The position numbers and the translations under genes are program-made. Below the pieces are notes generated by a model. The model did no database searches, had not been told where the DNA came from, and saw nothing but the letters and a program-made list of their open reading frames with translations. A stretch of DNA of 44,271 nt from Burkholderiales bacterium (GTDB lineage Bacteria > Pseudomonadota > Gammaproteobacteria > Burkholderiales > Casimicrobiaceae), in the NCBI GenBank assembly GCA_025354165.1, contig JANXNI010000085.1:1-44271 (forward strand), in the 5' to 3' direction. Position 1 is the first letter of the stretch, and each line of letters starts with the position of its first letter. This document shows, in pieces, positions 7,750 through 16,498 of this stretch.

Positions 7750-8682
7750 TTAAGCCAGTGCCTTGATGACGGCGTCTGCAATCATCGATGACACACGCAC
7801 GTTCGCCTCGAACGTGACGCCGGCAATGTGCGGCGTGAGGATTAGATTCGGACAGCCTGCAAATATGTCTGATGCGGGCAGCGGTTCCTGGGTGAACACG
7901 TCAATCGCTGCGCCGCCTAGTTTGCCGCTCTTTAAAGCGGCGACTAACGCGGCGTCGTCGACAATGCCGCCGCGCGAGGTGTTGATCAAGACTGCGCCTG
8001 CTTTCATGCGGGCGATACGCTCTGCGTTGAACAGATTTTTAGTGCTTTCGAGCAATGGGACATGCAGGCTCACGACGTCTGCCTGCGCTAGCAATTCATC
8101 GAAAGTGACGCGCTTCGCACCCAGCTCATTCCACGCAGTATGCGTCTCGGGTAGCGCTGGATCGTAGGCAACGATGTTCATGCCCAGTCCACGCGCAAGC
8201 TCTGCTGTGAGCTGCCCGATAGAGCCAAATCCCACGAGCCCCAGCGTCGAACCCGCTGTCTCGCGTCCGCTTGAAAGCTGGTTGCGCGGCCATTTGCCTG
8301 CGGCGACGTCATAAGTACTTTGATAACTGGCGCGACGCAAAGCCATTGCGGTGCCAATCACGTATTCGGCGACCGCGAGCGCGTTCGCGCCGGTCGCTGG
8401 GATCACCTTCATGCCGCGCGCTTCGCAGGCGGGGGCGTCGATGTTGTCGAGGCCAACGCCGAGCCGTCCAATCACTTTGGCCGCCTTGCAAGCGTCGAGC
8501 AAAGCGCCACGCACCTGTGTGCGATTTCTAACAATAAAAACTTCGCAATCGGCAACGGCGGCAGCCATGTCATCAGGCCGGTCAACGAGCTTAGCGTCAT
8601 ACAGCACGGCATCGTTGCCAAATGTCGCGCGCAGACGATCTACGGCGACTTCATCCATGAATTCAGAAATTACGATTCGCAT
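7750..8682 (-). CDS. slcC: (S)-sulfolactate dehydrogenase, D-3-phosphoglycerate dehydrogenase-like
   Basis: A 310-residue D-isomer-specific 2-hydroxyacid dehydrogenase. The start is ATG 8682 (MRIVISEFMDEVAVD) because GGAG lies 6 bases upstream; the longer frame to 8766 runs into the promoter region. Rossmann motif GFGSIG at 151-156 with D174 after the second strand suggests NAD. The catalytic Arg-Glu-His triad is R237 (NTSRGG), E266 (TQEPLP) and H285 (TPHIAG). The family is broad, but position beside comC and suyAB identifies it as SlcC, which oxidises (S)-sulfolactate to 3-sulfopyruvate. First gene of a two-gene minus-strand operon with comC. Confidence 0.87.
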   Translation of the reverse strand: MRIVISEFMDEVAVDRLRATFGNDAVLYDAKLVDRPDDMAAAVADCEVFIVRNRTQVRGALLDACKAAKVIGRLGVGLDNIDAPACEARGMKVIPATGANALAVAEYVIGTAMALRRASYQSTYDVAAGKWPRNQLSSGRETAGSTLGLVGFGSIGQLTAELARGLGMNIVAYDPALPETHTAWNELGAKRVTFDELLAQADVVSLHVPLLESTKNLFNAERIARMKAGAVLINTSRGGIVDDAALVAALKSGKLGGAAIDVFTQEPLPASDIFAGCPNLILTPHIAGVTFEANVRVSSMIADAVIKALA

Positions 8683-8732
8683 GATTTGCTCCGTGAGGCG
8701 TGCGCGGCATGCGTCATTTCCGACGCGCTGAC

Positions 8733-8788
8733 TTGCACTTTTTGTCAATATTGGTATTCTACGCAACTCATCTATATCATCTAGATGA
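8733..8788 (+). promoter_or_regulatory. suyA-side promoter and palindromic operator in the slcC/suyA divergent gap
   Basis: A sigma70-like pair faces suyA: TTGCAC (8733-8738), 16-base spacer, TATTCT (8755-8760). Just downstream is the perfect 12-bp palindrome TCATCTAGATGA (8777-8788), roughly 10-20 bases after the expected transcription start. Its NTCTAGAN-type core resembles operators of HutC-subfamily GntR repressors, and such a regulator ends the locus (13842). A repressor bound here would block suyA and could also reach the slcC promoter. Operator assignment is inference. Confidence 0.55.
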
Positions 8789-8852
8789 CTTAACTCACTT
8801 CTCGCCGTGGATTTCGGCGGGTAAGCGCCAAGTCAAACAAGGCAGGAAAGCA

Positions 8853-9134
8853 ATGATTCATTTTTTAGTGCATGAAAAGGACGACGGCGTTGGTGTCGTC
8901 GTCGTAGAAGGCTGCAAGGTCGGACAAAAAGCGGTGGGCTGGATTATGGAGCCAGACTCCACAGTCAATGTCGCGCTCAAGAGCGACATCCCGATTGGTC
9001 ACAAAGTCGCGCTCAAGGACTTTAAGGTCGGCGACACAGTGATCAAGTATGGCGTCGACATCGGCAAAGTCGTCGCGCCTATCAAGAAGGGCGAGCACCT
9101 TCACGTCCATAACGTCAAAACAAAACGGTGGTAA
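8853..9134 (+). CDS. suyA: (2R)-sulfolactate sulfo-lyase subunit alpha
   Basis: A 93-residue small subunit (MIHFLVHEKDDGVGVVVVEG, ending HVHNVKTKRW). It corresponds to the N-terminal SAF-like domain of the altronate/galactarate dehydratase (UxaA) family, which in sulfo-lyase is a separate chain. The ATG 8853 is preceded by AGGAAAG; an upstream in-frame extension covers the promoter and is rejected. SuyAB releases sulfite from (R)-3-sulfolactate, giving pyruvate. The gap to suyB is 6 bp, and the divergent slcC-comC pair completes the pathway. Confidence 0.92.
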   Translation: MIHFLVHEKDDGVGVVVVEGCKVGQKAVGWIMEPDSTVNVALKSDIPIGHKVALKDFKVGDTVIKYGVDIGKVVAPIKKGEHLHVHNVKTKRW

Positions 9135-9140
9135 GCCAAC

Positions 9141-10310
9141 ATGGTTAACAAGAAAACAAAATTCTGGGGCTACCGCCGCGCAAACGGTCGTGTGGGCGTT
9201 CGTAACCACGTCATCATCCTGCCAGTGGATGATCTGTCGAACGCGGCCGCTCAAGCCGTTGCCAACAACATCACGGGCACGATGGCGATTCCCCATCCGT
9301 ACGGTCGCCTGCAATTTGGCGCCGATCTCGATCTGCACTTCGCGACACTGATAGGCACCGGGTCTAACCCGAACGTGGCCGCAGTGGTTGTGATCGGCAT
9401 TGAGTCGCAATGGACCAAGAAGATCGTTGACGCGATTGCCGTTACCGGTAAACCAGTCGTTGGCTTCGGCATCGAAGGCCACGGCGATCATCAGACGATC
9501 ATGCACGCGTCCGCTGCCGCGAAGAAATTCCTTCAGGATGCGAGCGAGATTCACCGCGTTGAATGCCCGATCAGCGAACTGTGGATTTCGACAAAATGCG
9601 GTGAGTCCGACACGACGTCCGGCTGCGGTGCAAACCCAACCGTCGGCAATGCGTTTGACAAACTGTATCCGCTGAAAACGACGCTGCTGTTCGGCGAAAC
9701 TTCCGAAATCACAGGCGGTGAAGCGCTACTCGAAGCCCGCTGCCGTTCGCCGAAAGTGTGGAAAGACTTCATGTTCATGTTCGACCGCTATCAGGCGATG
9801 ATCGAGCGGCACAAGACGAGCGATCTGTCCGACAGTCAACCGACCAAAGGCAACATCGCGGGTGGCCTCACGACCATCGAAGAAAAAGCGCTCGGCAACA
9901 TCCAGAAGATTGGCCGCAAGTGCAAGATCGACGGCGTACTCGACAAGGCTGAAGTGCCCACTAGTCCTGGCTTGTGGTTCATGGATTCGTCCAGCGCCGC
10001 CGCCGAAATGGTGACCTTGTGTGCCGCATCAGGCTTCGTGGTTCACTTCTTCCCGACGGGTCAGGGCAACGTGATCGGCAATCCGATTCTGCCGGTGATC
10101 AAGGTGTGTGCGAACCCGAAAACAGTGCGTCTGATGAGCGAACACGTCGACGTTGATACGTCGGGCTTGTTGCGTCGCGAGATGACGATGGATGATGCGG
10201 GCGATGCACTGCTCGACAACATGATGCGCACGATCAACGGTCGTTTGACCTCCGCTGAAGCGCTCGGACATCGCGAGTTTGTGTTGACACGTTTGTACGA
10301 ATCGGCGTAA
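9141..10310 (+). CDS. suyB: (2R)-sulfolactate sulfo-lyase subunit beta
   Basis: A 389-residue catalytic subunit of the UxaA/GarD family. It opens [21 protein letters not shown], the typical start of the large domain, and has the Cys-rich motif [15 protein letters not shown] near residues 153-167, with further conserved [13 protein letters not shown] and [15 protein letters not shown] homologous sugar-acid dehydratase (altronate, galactarate) was considered. Separate alpha and beta chains of about 93 and 389 residues beside slcC and comC fit sulfolactate sulfo-lyase. The sulfite produced must be oxidised or exported, but no exporter or sulfite dehydrogenase is in this window. Confidence 0.92.
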   Translation: MVNKKTKFWGYRRANGRVGVRNHVIILPVDDLSNAAAQAVANNITGTMAIPHPYGRLQFGADLDLHFATLIGTGSNPNVAAVVVIGIESQWTKKIVDAIAVTGKPVVGFGIEGHGDHQTIMHASAAAKKFLQDASEIHRVECPISELWISTKCGESDTTSGCGANPTVGNAFDKLYPLKTTLLFGETSEITGGEALLEARCRSPKVWKDFMFMFDRYQAMIERHKTSDLSDSQPTKGNIAGGLTTIEEKALGNIQKIGRKCKIDGVLDKAEVPTSPGLWFMDSSSAAAEMVTLCAASGFVVHFFPTGQGNVIGNPILPVIKVCANPKTVRLMSEHVDVDTSGLLRREMTMDDAGDALLDNMMRTINGRLTSAEALGHREFVLTRLYESA

Positions 10311-10338
10311 TTCGGAACGAATGCGGATTTCGTTCGAA
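10311..10338 (+). other. Intercistronic hairpin after suyB
   Basis: Directly after the suyB stop, TTCGGAACGAA (10311-10321) can pair with TTCGTTCGAA (10329-10338) with one bulged G. No T-run follows, so it is more likely an mRNA-stabilising or attenuating hairpin than a full terminator. It lies in the 148-bp gap before the TRAP genes, which are probably transcribed through from suyAB or from a promoter within the gap that I could not fix. Confidence 0.4.
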
Positions 10339-10458
10339 TAACAACGTAAATTCGCGACGTAGATTCGGAACATAGCGCGAATTGAGTGTGGAGGCACTTG
10401 GTTCGCGCTTGCAGTACAGGACTGCACGACTCACCGTTAAAACCACAAGGAGGTCACC

Positions 10459-11634
10459 ATGATCGAAAGCATCGAGAGCACGCTTACTGCGTCAACAGAA
10501 AACACCCAGTTATCGCGTCGACGATTCTTGTCGGTCAGTGGCAAATACGGCTTCAACGTCGCGGTGCTTGCCTCCATCGGCGGCTATTTGTGGAGCGACA
10601 CCGCCGTCGCGCAAACCAGCGCCGACGAAGAGAAAAAGAAGAAGGCTGCGACGTACACCATGACGTTCGCCACGGAGTACAAGACCGAAGACGTGGTCAA
10701 GTATCCGATCATGCAGGGAGCCTTCAAGGACAACATCGAAAAGCTCTCAAAGGGCAAGATGTATGTGCGGCTTTTCCCGGCCGGACAATTGGCGATCGGG
10801 GCAGCGTTGGCGCAACGCGTTCAGGCGGGCACAGTGCAAGGTGCGTCACTCTCACTATCCAATTTTTCACCGTACACAAAGACGGTTGATCTCATCAACA
10901 TTCCGTACTGGTGTGGCGAAAATCAGAAATTCGCCAACCTCGTTACCAGCAAAACTTGGAACGACGACATCACGCCGAAAGTGACCGAACGGGGTTTCAA
11001 GCCGATGTTCTATTTCACGGTCGAACCACGCACCATCGCGACGCGTCGCGGCTTCGGAAAAGTGGTTAAAACGCCGGCGGATGTTCGCGGCATGAAGATG
11101 CGGGTACCGTCTTCCAAATTATTGCAAAAGCTGTATCGATTGATGGGTGCCAACCCGACCGTAGTTGCTTGGGGCGAAACAGCAACAGCCATCAAACAAG
11201 GCGTAGCGGACGGTCTTGATCCGTCGGTAACAGCGCTTGCTACGTTCGGGTTTACCGACGTGGTGGAGAACATAACCTTCGTGCGCACGGTGCCTGACGC
11301 GCAAATGTTTGCCGCGAACTACGGGTATTTCAAATCGCTTCCGCGCGAAATGCAAACGATGTTTGAGGACGCGTCACGCATGACGCAAATTCAGTCGTTC
11401 CAGCAACTCACTGCGTCGCGAACTGAGGCGATGCGCTTGATGGCACTGGGCGGCTGCAAGTTTTATGTGCCCACTGCGGACGAGTACAAACTCTGGGTGG
11501 CATCCTGTGGCGAGCAGCGCCCCGAATGGAACGAAGACAAGATCGAATTGGCCGGGTCACTCGCCAACTTTGACAAATTGAAGCTCGCCGCCAACACCAA
11601 AGGCTCCATCACCGCTTCTGACTTTCAGGGCTAG
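10459..11634 (+). CDS. TRAP transporter substrate-binding protein DctP family
   Basis: A 391-residue periplasmic receptor. The N-terminus has a Tat-type signal (SRRRFLSVSGKYGF, cleavage near AVAQ). The mature part opens YTMTFATEYKTEDVVKYPIM and contains the typical DctP block ATRRGFGKVVKTPADVRGMKMRVP near residues 195-215. RBS AAGGAGG is strong. With dctQ and dctM directly downstream it forms a tripartite Na+-driven uptake system. Placement between suyAB and the GntR gene suggests the ligand is sulfolactate; TRAP systems are known in other sulfolactate loci. Ligand assignment is inference from context. Confidence 0.88.
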   Translation: MIESIESTLTASTENTQLSRRRFLSVSGKYGFNVAVLASIGGYLWSDTAVAQTSADEEKKKKAATYTMTFATEYKTEDVVKYPIMQGAFKDNIEKLSKGKMYVRLFPAGQLAIGAALAQRVQAGTVQGASLSLSNFSPYTKTVDLINIPYWCGENQKFANLVTSKTWNDDITPKVTERGFKPMFYFTVEPRTIATRRGFGKVVKTPADVRGMKMRVPSSKLLQKLYRLMGANPTVVAWGETATAIKQGVADGLDPSVTALATFGFTDVVENITFVRTVPDAQMFAANYGYFKSLPREMQTMFEDASRMTQIQSFQQLTASRTEAMRLMALGGCKFYVPTADEYKLWVASCGEQRPEWNEDKIELAGSLANFDKLKLAANTKGSITASDFQG

Positions 11635-11636
11635 CC

Positions 11637-12368
11637 TTGCAAGGCGTGCGGTCGTTGCAGCGGCGCGCGATCCGCGTGGGTTACGCGCTCTACATCCTCT
11701 ATGCGTTGTATGCCATCGCAGGCGCGGTGGGGCAAAAGATGGGGGCAACGCTGCCCTTTACGTTGGGCGATATCGGGGAATTTTGTCTGTTCTTCGCGGC
11801 GACAGTTTTGTTCGTTGCCGGACTCATTAAAGAAGACACCGAAGCCCAGTCCTTCGGTTGGCTCGACGCCCTGAACGAGAACGCCGAGCGCTACGCCATG
11901 CTCGTGTTCTACGTCTTTATCTGCATGGTGATCGTGCAGGAAGTGCTGCGCCGTTTTGTGCTCAATTACTCGTCGGCCTGGGCGCAGGAGACGGCGCAGT
12001 ACGCGTTCATTTATCTGGGCTATGTCGGCGCTGCGTTTGCGGTGAAAGAGCGCGCGCATATCCGCTTCGATATTTTGTTGCAGCGCTTGCCTGCGCGGAT
12101 GCACGGCTGGGTGTATCTGTTTGCTGAACTCTGCACGCTGGTGTTCGCGCTCATTGCGACTTACTGGTGTCTGCATACCGTGCAGCAGCTCTGGGAATTC
12201 GGCGGCACGACGCCGGTATTGCGCGTCAACAAAATCTGGGCCGAAGCGGCGCTACCGATTGGCTTCTCGCTGATGATTGTGCGTTGCCTGCAAATGATGT
12301 GGCGCGACGTCGCGGATCTCCGCGCCGGGCGGCCTGCCTATGTCGGCAAGTCGATGTTTGAGGAATAG
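11637..12368 (+). CDS. TRAP transporter small permease DctQ family
   Basis: A 243-residue membrane protein, longer than a minimal DctQ of about 160-200, with hydrophobic segments near residues 17-35, 42-62, 80-105, 120-140 and 160-180, and conserved SSAWAQETAQYAFIYLGYVGAAFAVKERAHIRFD. The first two helices are an N-terminal extension. The frame opens at TTG 11637, 2 bp after the dctP stop; GTG 11646 is an alternative and no clear RBS decides. It ends 6 bp before dctM. It is the small membrane subunit that links the receptor to the transport channel. Confidence 0.88.
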   Translation: MQGVRSLQRRAIRVGYALYILYALYAIAGAVGQKMGATLPFTLGDIGEFCLFFAATVLFVAGLIKEDTEAQSFGWLDALNENAERYAMLVFYVFICMVIVQEVLRRFVLNYSSAWAQETAQYAFIYLGYVGAAFAVKERAHIRFDILLQRLPARMHGWVYLFAELCTLVFALIATYWCLHTVQQLWEFGGTTPVLRVNKIWAEAALPIGFSLMIVRCLQMMWRDVADLRAGRPAYVGKSMFEE

Positions 12369-12374
12369 CGCGCG

Positions 12375-13646
12375 ATGATTGTTACGTTGTGTTTACTCCT
12401 CATGATCGGGCTGCTGATCGTCGGTGTGCCGTTTTGGGTGACGATGGGGTTGGGCACCTTTGCCATTCTCGTGAGCACCGATGCACTACCTCTATCGCTG
12501 ATTGGTGATGGGCTGTTTGAGGGCGCTGATTCTTTCGCGTTAATCGCGATCCCTTTGTTCATTCTGACCGGCGACGTGATGGTGCGCTCCGGGCTCGCGC
12601 ACCAATTACTTGATTTTGCGGAGGCGTCATTTGGCAGTTTGCGTTCGGGCTTCGGCACGTCGACCGTGATGGGCTGCGGCCTCTTCGCCTGCATCTCGGG
12701 TTCGGACGCGGCCGACGCCGCGGCAGTCGGTCGCATCACGATGGATCGACTGGTCGAGCGCGGGTATCCGAAAGATTACGCTTGCGCGCTCGTTGCCAGC
12801 GGTGCGTGTACGGGCATTCTGATCCCACCCTCCATCTCCTACATCATCCTCGGATTGGTGATGGGGGTGTCCGCTACCACGCTGTTTCAGGCGGCGTTCG
12901 TGCCCGGCATATTGGTGCTGGTTGCGGTGATTGTCACCAATGCGGTCGTGAATCGAATTCGCGGCTACGAAAAATCAACGGACAGGTTTTCGTTCTCGCG
13001 CTGGCTGACTGCGCTTAACCGTGCAAAGTGGGCGTTGGCGATTCCGGTGATTATTCTGGGCGGGATTTATTCGGGCTGGTTCACACCGACCGAATCAGCC
13101 GCCGTTGCCGTCGCCGTGGCGATCACCATCGGGCTCATCCAAAAGCGCATCACGGTGTCGCAATTTCCTCTCATGCTGGGCACTTCGGCGCGGGTGTGCG
13201 GCGTGATTCTTCCAATCATTGCGGTCGCCCTTTTGTTTGCCCAGGCACTGACGGTGGTCGACGTGCCACAGCAGTTTGTCGAGATGGTGATGAGCTGGGG
13301 AACCAGCAAGAGCGTCGTGATTCTGCTGATGCTGCTGATCTGGATCATCGCGGGCTGCTTCATGGAAACCAGCCCGTGCATCGTGATCCTCGCCCCGCTG
13401 ATGTGGCCGCTCGCGCAGAAGATCGGCATGGAGCAGGTGCACTTTTGCGTCTTCATGATTACCACGCTTGGCCTCGGTTTCATCACGCCGCCGTTCGGGT
13501 TGAACCTGTTCGTGATGTCGGGGCTGACGCGTACACCACTGACCGCGATTGCGCGGCAAGCGGTGCCTTTTGTCGGCGCGATGATTGTCGTCGCTGCAGC
13601 GATTGGCTACGTGCCGGAAATCTCGATGTTTACCTTCAAAAAGTAG
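12375..13646 (+). CDS. TRAP transporter large permease DctM family
   Basis: A 423-residue polytopic protein of about 12 transmembrane helices. Family signatures: AIPLFILTGDVMVRSGLA near residue 55, the SGSDAADAAAVGRI block near 115 (the usual SGSxxA loop), ILIPPSISYIILG near 155, GIYSGWFTPTESAAVAV near 225 and FITPPFGLNLFVMSG near 365. It is the channel-forming subunit of the TRAP system encoded with the two preceding genes, of matching operon spacing. It is followed by repeat copy C and then the GntR regulator. Confidence 0.93.
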   Translation: MIVTLCLLLMIGLLIVGVPFWVTMGLGTFAILVSTDALPLSLIGDGLFEGADSFALIAIPLFILTGDVMVRSGLAHQLLDFAEASFGSLRSGFGTSTVMGCGLFACISGSDAADAAAVGRITMDRLVERGYPKDYACALVASGACTGILIPPSISYIILGLVMGVSATTLFQAAFVPGILVLVAVIVTNAVVNRIRGYEKSTDRFSFSRWLTALNRAKWALAIPVIILGGIYSGWFTPTESAAVAVAVAITIGLIQKRITVSQFPLMLGTSARVCGVILPIIAVALLFAQALTVVDVPQQFVEMVMSWGTSKSVVILLMLLIWIIAGCFMETSPCIVILAPLMWPLAQKIGMEQVHFCVFMITTLGLGFITPPFGLNLFVMSGLTRTPLTAIARQAVPFVGAMIVVAAAIGYVPEISMFTFKK

Positions 13647-13682
13647 GCGCGCGAGGCCAAAAAGAAAAGGATTGCAGTTGTC

Positions 13683-13796
13683 AGCTTTTACGAAAAACGC
13701 CTATTGCATGGGGGCTATCAGTCCTTTATGGCAATAGTCGACTTTATTCGTTTTTGCGTTCCAGCCCCATTAAAATAAAGGGTTGATAAAAAAGCT
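13683..13796. repeat. 114-bp symmetric palindromic element, copy C
   Basis: Blocks at family positions: AGCTTTT 13683-13689, GGGCTAT 13712-13718, GTCGACTT 13737-13744, CCAGCCCC 13761-13768, AAAAGCT 13790-13796. It occupies most of the 195-bp gap between dctM and the GntR gene, both on the plus strand, so it is transcribed if the operon reads through. Confidence 0.85.
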
Positions 13797-13841
13797 GCTA
13801 GTGCCTGATCGAAAGCGAATGGGCTCACGCAGAAAATACCG

Positions 13842-14579
13842 GTGATGGCGATGAACGTGAACAGTCTAGACGGAGGCCCGCTCTACAAAGGGGTTCAGCG
13901 CGCGCTGATGGAACAGCTTGCCTCGGGCGATCTGAAGCCGGGGCAGCTGATTCCGTCCGAGCGGCAACTCGCGACCGAATACAACGTCTCCATCGGCACG
14001 CTGCGCAAAGCCATCGATGAGCTTGTCGAGAACCGCATCCTGATTCGTCAACAGGGCAAGGGCACCTTCGTCGCCTCGCATGATCGCGAACGGTTGCTGT
14101 TCTACTTTTTCCACATCGTGCCGCAAAAGGGCGTGAAGAGCTACCCGCTCGTCGAGTCGGTGTTTTTTCACAGATCGGTAGCGGACGCGGAGGTGGCGTC
14201 GCGCCTGAAAATCGCAGTCGGCGCGCCGACATTCCATGTCCGCAACCGGCTCTCGCTGGTTGGTGAAGTCGTGTCGGTCGACGACATCACCATCGATCAG
14301 TCGCGCTTTGAAAAGCTCTCGCCCGCCCAGTTCAAAGAGCGCCCGAACACGATTTACAACCTATATCAGGAAGCGTTCGGCATTACGGTCGTGCGCACGG
14401 ACGAGCGCCTGCGAGCCGAAGCCGCATCGGTCGACCATGCCAAATTGCTCAAGCTACAACCCGGAATGCCAGTGCTCACTATCCGCCGCACGGCCTTCGA
14501 CATGCGGGACGAGCCAGTGGAGCTGCGCATTTCAACGGTGAACACTGAAGCTCACGAGTACTTCGCCGAGTTGCTTTAG
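13842..14579 (+). CDS. GntR family transcriptional regulator, HutC subfamily (UTRA domain)
   Basis: A 245-residue regulator. Residues about 14-80 are a GntR winged helix (LYKGVQRALMEQLASGDL, IPSERQLATEYNVSIGTLRKAI, GKGTFVA). Residues about 95-245 are a UTRA ligand-binding domain, as in HutC. The frame opens GTG-ATG-GCG-ATG (13842, 13845, 13851) without a clear RBS, so the start is open by up to 9 bases. Position at the end of the sulfolactate locus suggests control of suyAB, slcC-comC and the TRAP genes, with the palindrome at 8777-8788 as candidate operator. Confidence 0.88.
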   Translation: MMAMNVNSLDGGPLYKGVQRALMEQLASGDLKPGQLIPSERQLATEYNVSIGTLRKAIDELVENRILIRQQGKGTFVASHDRERLLFYFFHIVPQKGVKSYPLVESVFFHRSVADAEVASRLKIAVGAPTFHVRNRLSLVGEVVSVDDITIDQSRFEKLSPAQFKERPNTIYNLYQEAFGITVVRTDERLRAEAASVDHAKLLKLQPGMPVLTIRRTAFDMRDEPVELRISTVNTEAHEYFAELL

Positions 14580-14595
14580 CCGACCGTTCACGAGC

Positions 14596-14625
14596 TTGTC
14601 GAAACGGCAATATTCCCGTTATAAT
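14596..14625 (+). promoter_or_regulatory. Sigma70-type promoter for rpmB-rpmG
   Basis: TTGTCG (14596-14601), 18-base spacer, TATAAT (14620-14625), leaving a leader of roughly 130 bases before rpmB. The -35 lies inside a 24-bp imperfect palindrome (14583-14606, CCGTT at the left and AACGG at the right) that resembles dispersed repeats seen in many proteobacteria. The leader holds GCGCAAGTTTGCGCC (near 14738-14752), a small hairpin close to the RBS AGGAG (14754-14758). Confidence 0.6.
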
Positions 14626-14764
14626 CGTGGGCTTTCCCTGATCTATTAAACCCCCGAGCGCTAGCGGTCCATTCGACGTTTGCGGCGCTTAAGATCCTTC
14701 ACACCGCACAGGGGCGCGTCCGTGAAGCTAAAAGAGGCGCAAGTTTGCGCCGAGGAGTTACAAC

Positions 14765-14998
14765 ATGTCACGCGTCTGTATCGTCACCGGCAAGAAGCCG
14801 ATGGTGGGAAACAATGTTTCTCACGCCAACAACCACACCAAGCGCCGCTTCCTGCCAAATCTGCAAAGCCGCCGCTTCTGGATCGAAAGCGAAAACCGCT
14901 TCATCCGCCTCCGCCTCTCCACCGCTGGCATCCGCCTGATCGACAAGAACGGCATTGATGTCGTGCTCGCCGATCTTCGTGCGCGTCGCGTTATCTAA
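14765..14998 (+). CDS. rpmB: 50S ribosomal protein L28
   Basis: A 77-residue basic protein, [23 protein letters not shown], then [15 protein letters not shown], the standard proteobacterial L28 sequence and length. It lacks zinc-binding CxxC pairs apart from the single Cys near the start. It is followed by rpmG with a 17-bp gap, the usual rpmBG operon. Confidence 0.98.
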   Translation: MSRVCIVTGKKPMVGNNVSHANNHTKRRFLPNLQSRRFWIESENRFIRLRLSTAGIRLIDKNGIDVVLADLRARRVI

Positions 14999-15015
14999 TT
15001 CGGGGGGCATAAATC

Positions 15016-15171
15016 ATGCGTGAAAAAATCAAACTCGAATCGTCCGCCGGTACCGGTCACTTCTACACGACCACCAAGAACAAAAAGACCATGAGCGAAA
15101 AGTTCTCGATCAAGAAATTTGATCCAGTCGCTCGCAAGCACGTGCTCTACAAAGAGACGAAGCTGAAATAG
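15016..15171 (+). CDS. rpmG: 50S ribosomal protein L33
   Basis: A 51-residue protein read directly from the sequence: [20 protein letters not shown], then [20 protein letters not shown] and [11 protein letters not shown], ending TAG at 15169-15171. Sequence and length are those of proteobacterial L33 without zinc ligands. It is second gene of the rpmBG operon and is followed by a clear intrinsic terminator at 15196-15223. Confidence 0.97.
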   Translation: MREKIKLESSAGTGHFYTTTKNKKTMSEKFSIKKFDPVARKHVLYKETKLK

Positions 15172-15195
15172 TCAGCGCTCGCGCTACAAGTCACA

Positions 15196-15223
15196 AAGGC
15201 CCGCAATTGCGGGCCTTTTGTTT
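15196..15223 (+). terminator. Intrinsic terminator of rpmBG
   Basis: Perfect stem AAGGCCCGC / GCGGGCCTT around an AATT loop (15196-15217) followed by a T-rich tract TTGTTT, 25 bp after the rpmG stop. Confidence 0.92.
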
Positions 15224-15255
15224 GCTGCGCGCATTTTCAGTCGCTGGCGGCGGCC

Positions 15256-15282
15256 AAGAAAAAGGGCCCGAAGGCCCTCTTT
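15256..15282 (-). terminator. Intrinsic terminator of the desaturase gene
   Basis: On the minus strand GGGCCTTCGGGCCC, a hairpin with a TTCG-type loop, is followed by TTTTTCTT. It lies about 20 bp after the desaturase stop and back to back with the rpmBG terminator, so the convergent units are insulated. Confidence 0.88.
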
Positions 15283-15301
15283 CTCAGGTTACGCGAATCG
15301 T

Positions 15302-16498
15302 CTAGCCAAATCGCGCCAGACGCTGCGAAAACGCTTGAAGCGGCGCAATATTAGAACTCTCGGCGTTAGCTCGCCACTGCTTCCAGCGCATCGCCAACTG
15401 GTCTTTCGACTCGGTCGAGCGGCCCCAAAGCGCGGTCAAATCCTGACGCATTTGATAGAGCTTTTTAAGCGCATCGCTGTGCGCAAACGCGTCAGCCAAA
15501 CGAGCGCGTTGTACATCTGCAAGTGTGCCCGCATCAGCACGAAAATCTTTCAGCAATTGCTTGAAGTTTGGTAATTCAATTTCGCCTTTTTCAGCGCGCG
15601 CTTTGAGTGCGGCGAATTCAATTTTGGCGGTGCGACGAACGAGCCGCGCATAGTCCTGCATCACGCGGTAGCGATGCGTGATGATGGCTTGCAACGTTTC
15701 GTCAACATCGCCTTCAACAGTACGCAGCTTAAGCGCGGGGGCTTCTTTGCGCACTTTGGCCAAAGCAAGCGCAGACAGCGCACAGATGTACATCCAGCCA
15801 ATGTCGAACTCGTACCAGCGATGCGAGAAACGCGCCGAAGCGCCGAACGCGTGGTGATTGTTGTGCAGCTCTTCGCCGCCAATGATGATGCCCCACGGCA
15901 CAATGTTGGTCGACGCATCTTCGGTCAGGTAGTTGCGGTAGCCCCAGTGATGGCCGGTGCCGTTGATGATGCCCGCAGCCGTGATCGGAATCCAGATTAG
16001 CTGGATACACCACATCGACAGACCCACAAAGCCAAACAACGCGAAGAAAACGACCAGCGGCACGCCCATGCCCTGCCACGTGTATTTGCTGTAAACGTTG
16101 CGCTCAACCCAGTCGTCTGGTGTGCCGTACCCGTAGCGCTCCAGCGTGTCGAGATTTTTCGACTCTTTGCGGTACATGTCTACACCGAAGCGCAACACGC
16201 CCCAATGGCCATGAATCACCGGGCTGTGCGGATCGTCCACCGTGTCGCATTTAGCGTGATGTTTACGGTGAATAGCGACCCATTCCTTGGTGACCATGCC
16301 GGTGGTGAGCCACAGCCATGCGCGGAAAAAATGGGACACAACGGGATGCAAATCAACACCGCGATGCGCCTGGGTGCGATGCAGAAAAATGGTGACCGTG
16401 GCGATGGTGATGTGCGTCGTGCCCAACAGCACCAGCACATAGCCCCACCAGGGCAAATCGATGAGTCCCGAAGTGGCGGACATCAAGAAATCTAACAA
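15302..16498 (-). CDS. Membrane acyl-CoA/acyl-lipid delta-9 desaturase
   Basis: A 398-residue di-iron fatty acid desaturase of the DesC/OLE1 type. The three histidine boxes are visible: HRTQAH (40-45), HRKHH (77-81) and HNNHH (211-215), plus NGTGHHWGYRNY (178-189). Hydrophobic segments flank them (about 18-36, 55-70, 145-180). It introduces a double bond into saturated acyl chains at the inner membrane. From about residue 245 a charged, probably cytosolic C-terminal extension of about 150 residues is unusual for the core family. The start is TTG 16498, supported by AGGAG 8 bases upstream; ATG 16483 lacks an RBS. Confidence 0.9.
   Translation of the reverse strand: MLDFLMSATSGLIDLPWWGYVLVLLGTTHITIATVTIFLHRTQAHRGVDLHPVVSHFFRAWLWLTTGMVTKEWVAIHRKHHAKCDTVDDPHSPVIHGHWGVLRFGVDMYRKESKNLDTLERYGYGTPDDWVERNVYSKYTWQGMGVPLVVFFALFGFVGLSMWCIQLIWIPITAAGIINGTGHHWGYRNYLTEDASTNIVPWGIIIGGEELHNNHHAFGASARFSHRWYEFDIGWMYICALSALALAKVRKEAPALKLRTVEGDVDETLQAIITHRYRVMQDYARLVRRTAKIEFAALKARAEKGEIELPNFKQLLKDFRADAGTLADVQRARLADAFAHSDALKKLYQMRQDLTALWGRSTESKDQLAMRWKQWRANAESSNIAPLQAFSQRLARFG

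Noticed and set aside
8853-10310. Altronate or galactarate dehydratase instead of SuyAB
   Set aside because: Split small and large subunits plus the slcC-comC neighbours fit sulfolactate sulfo-lyase; no uronate genes are nearby.
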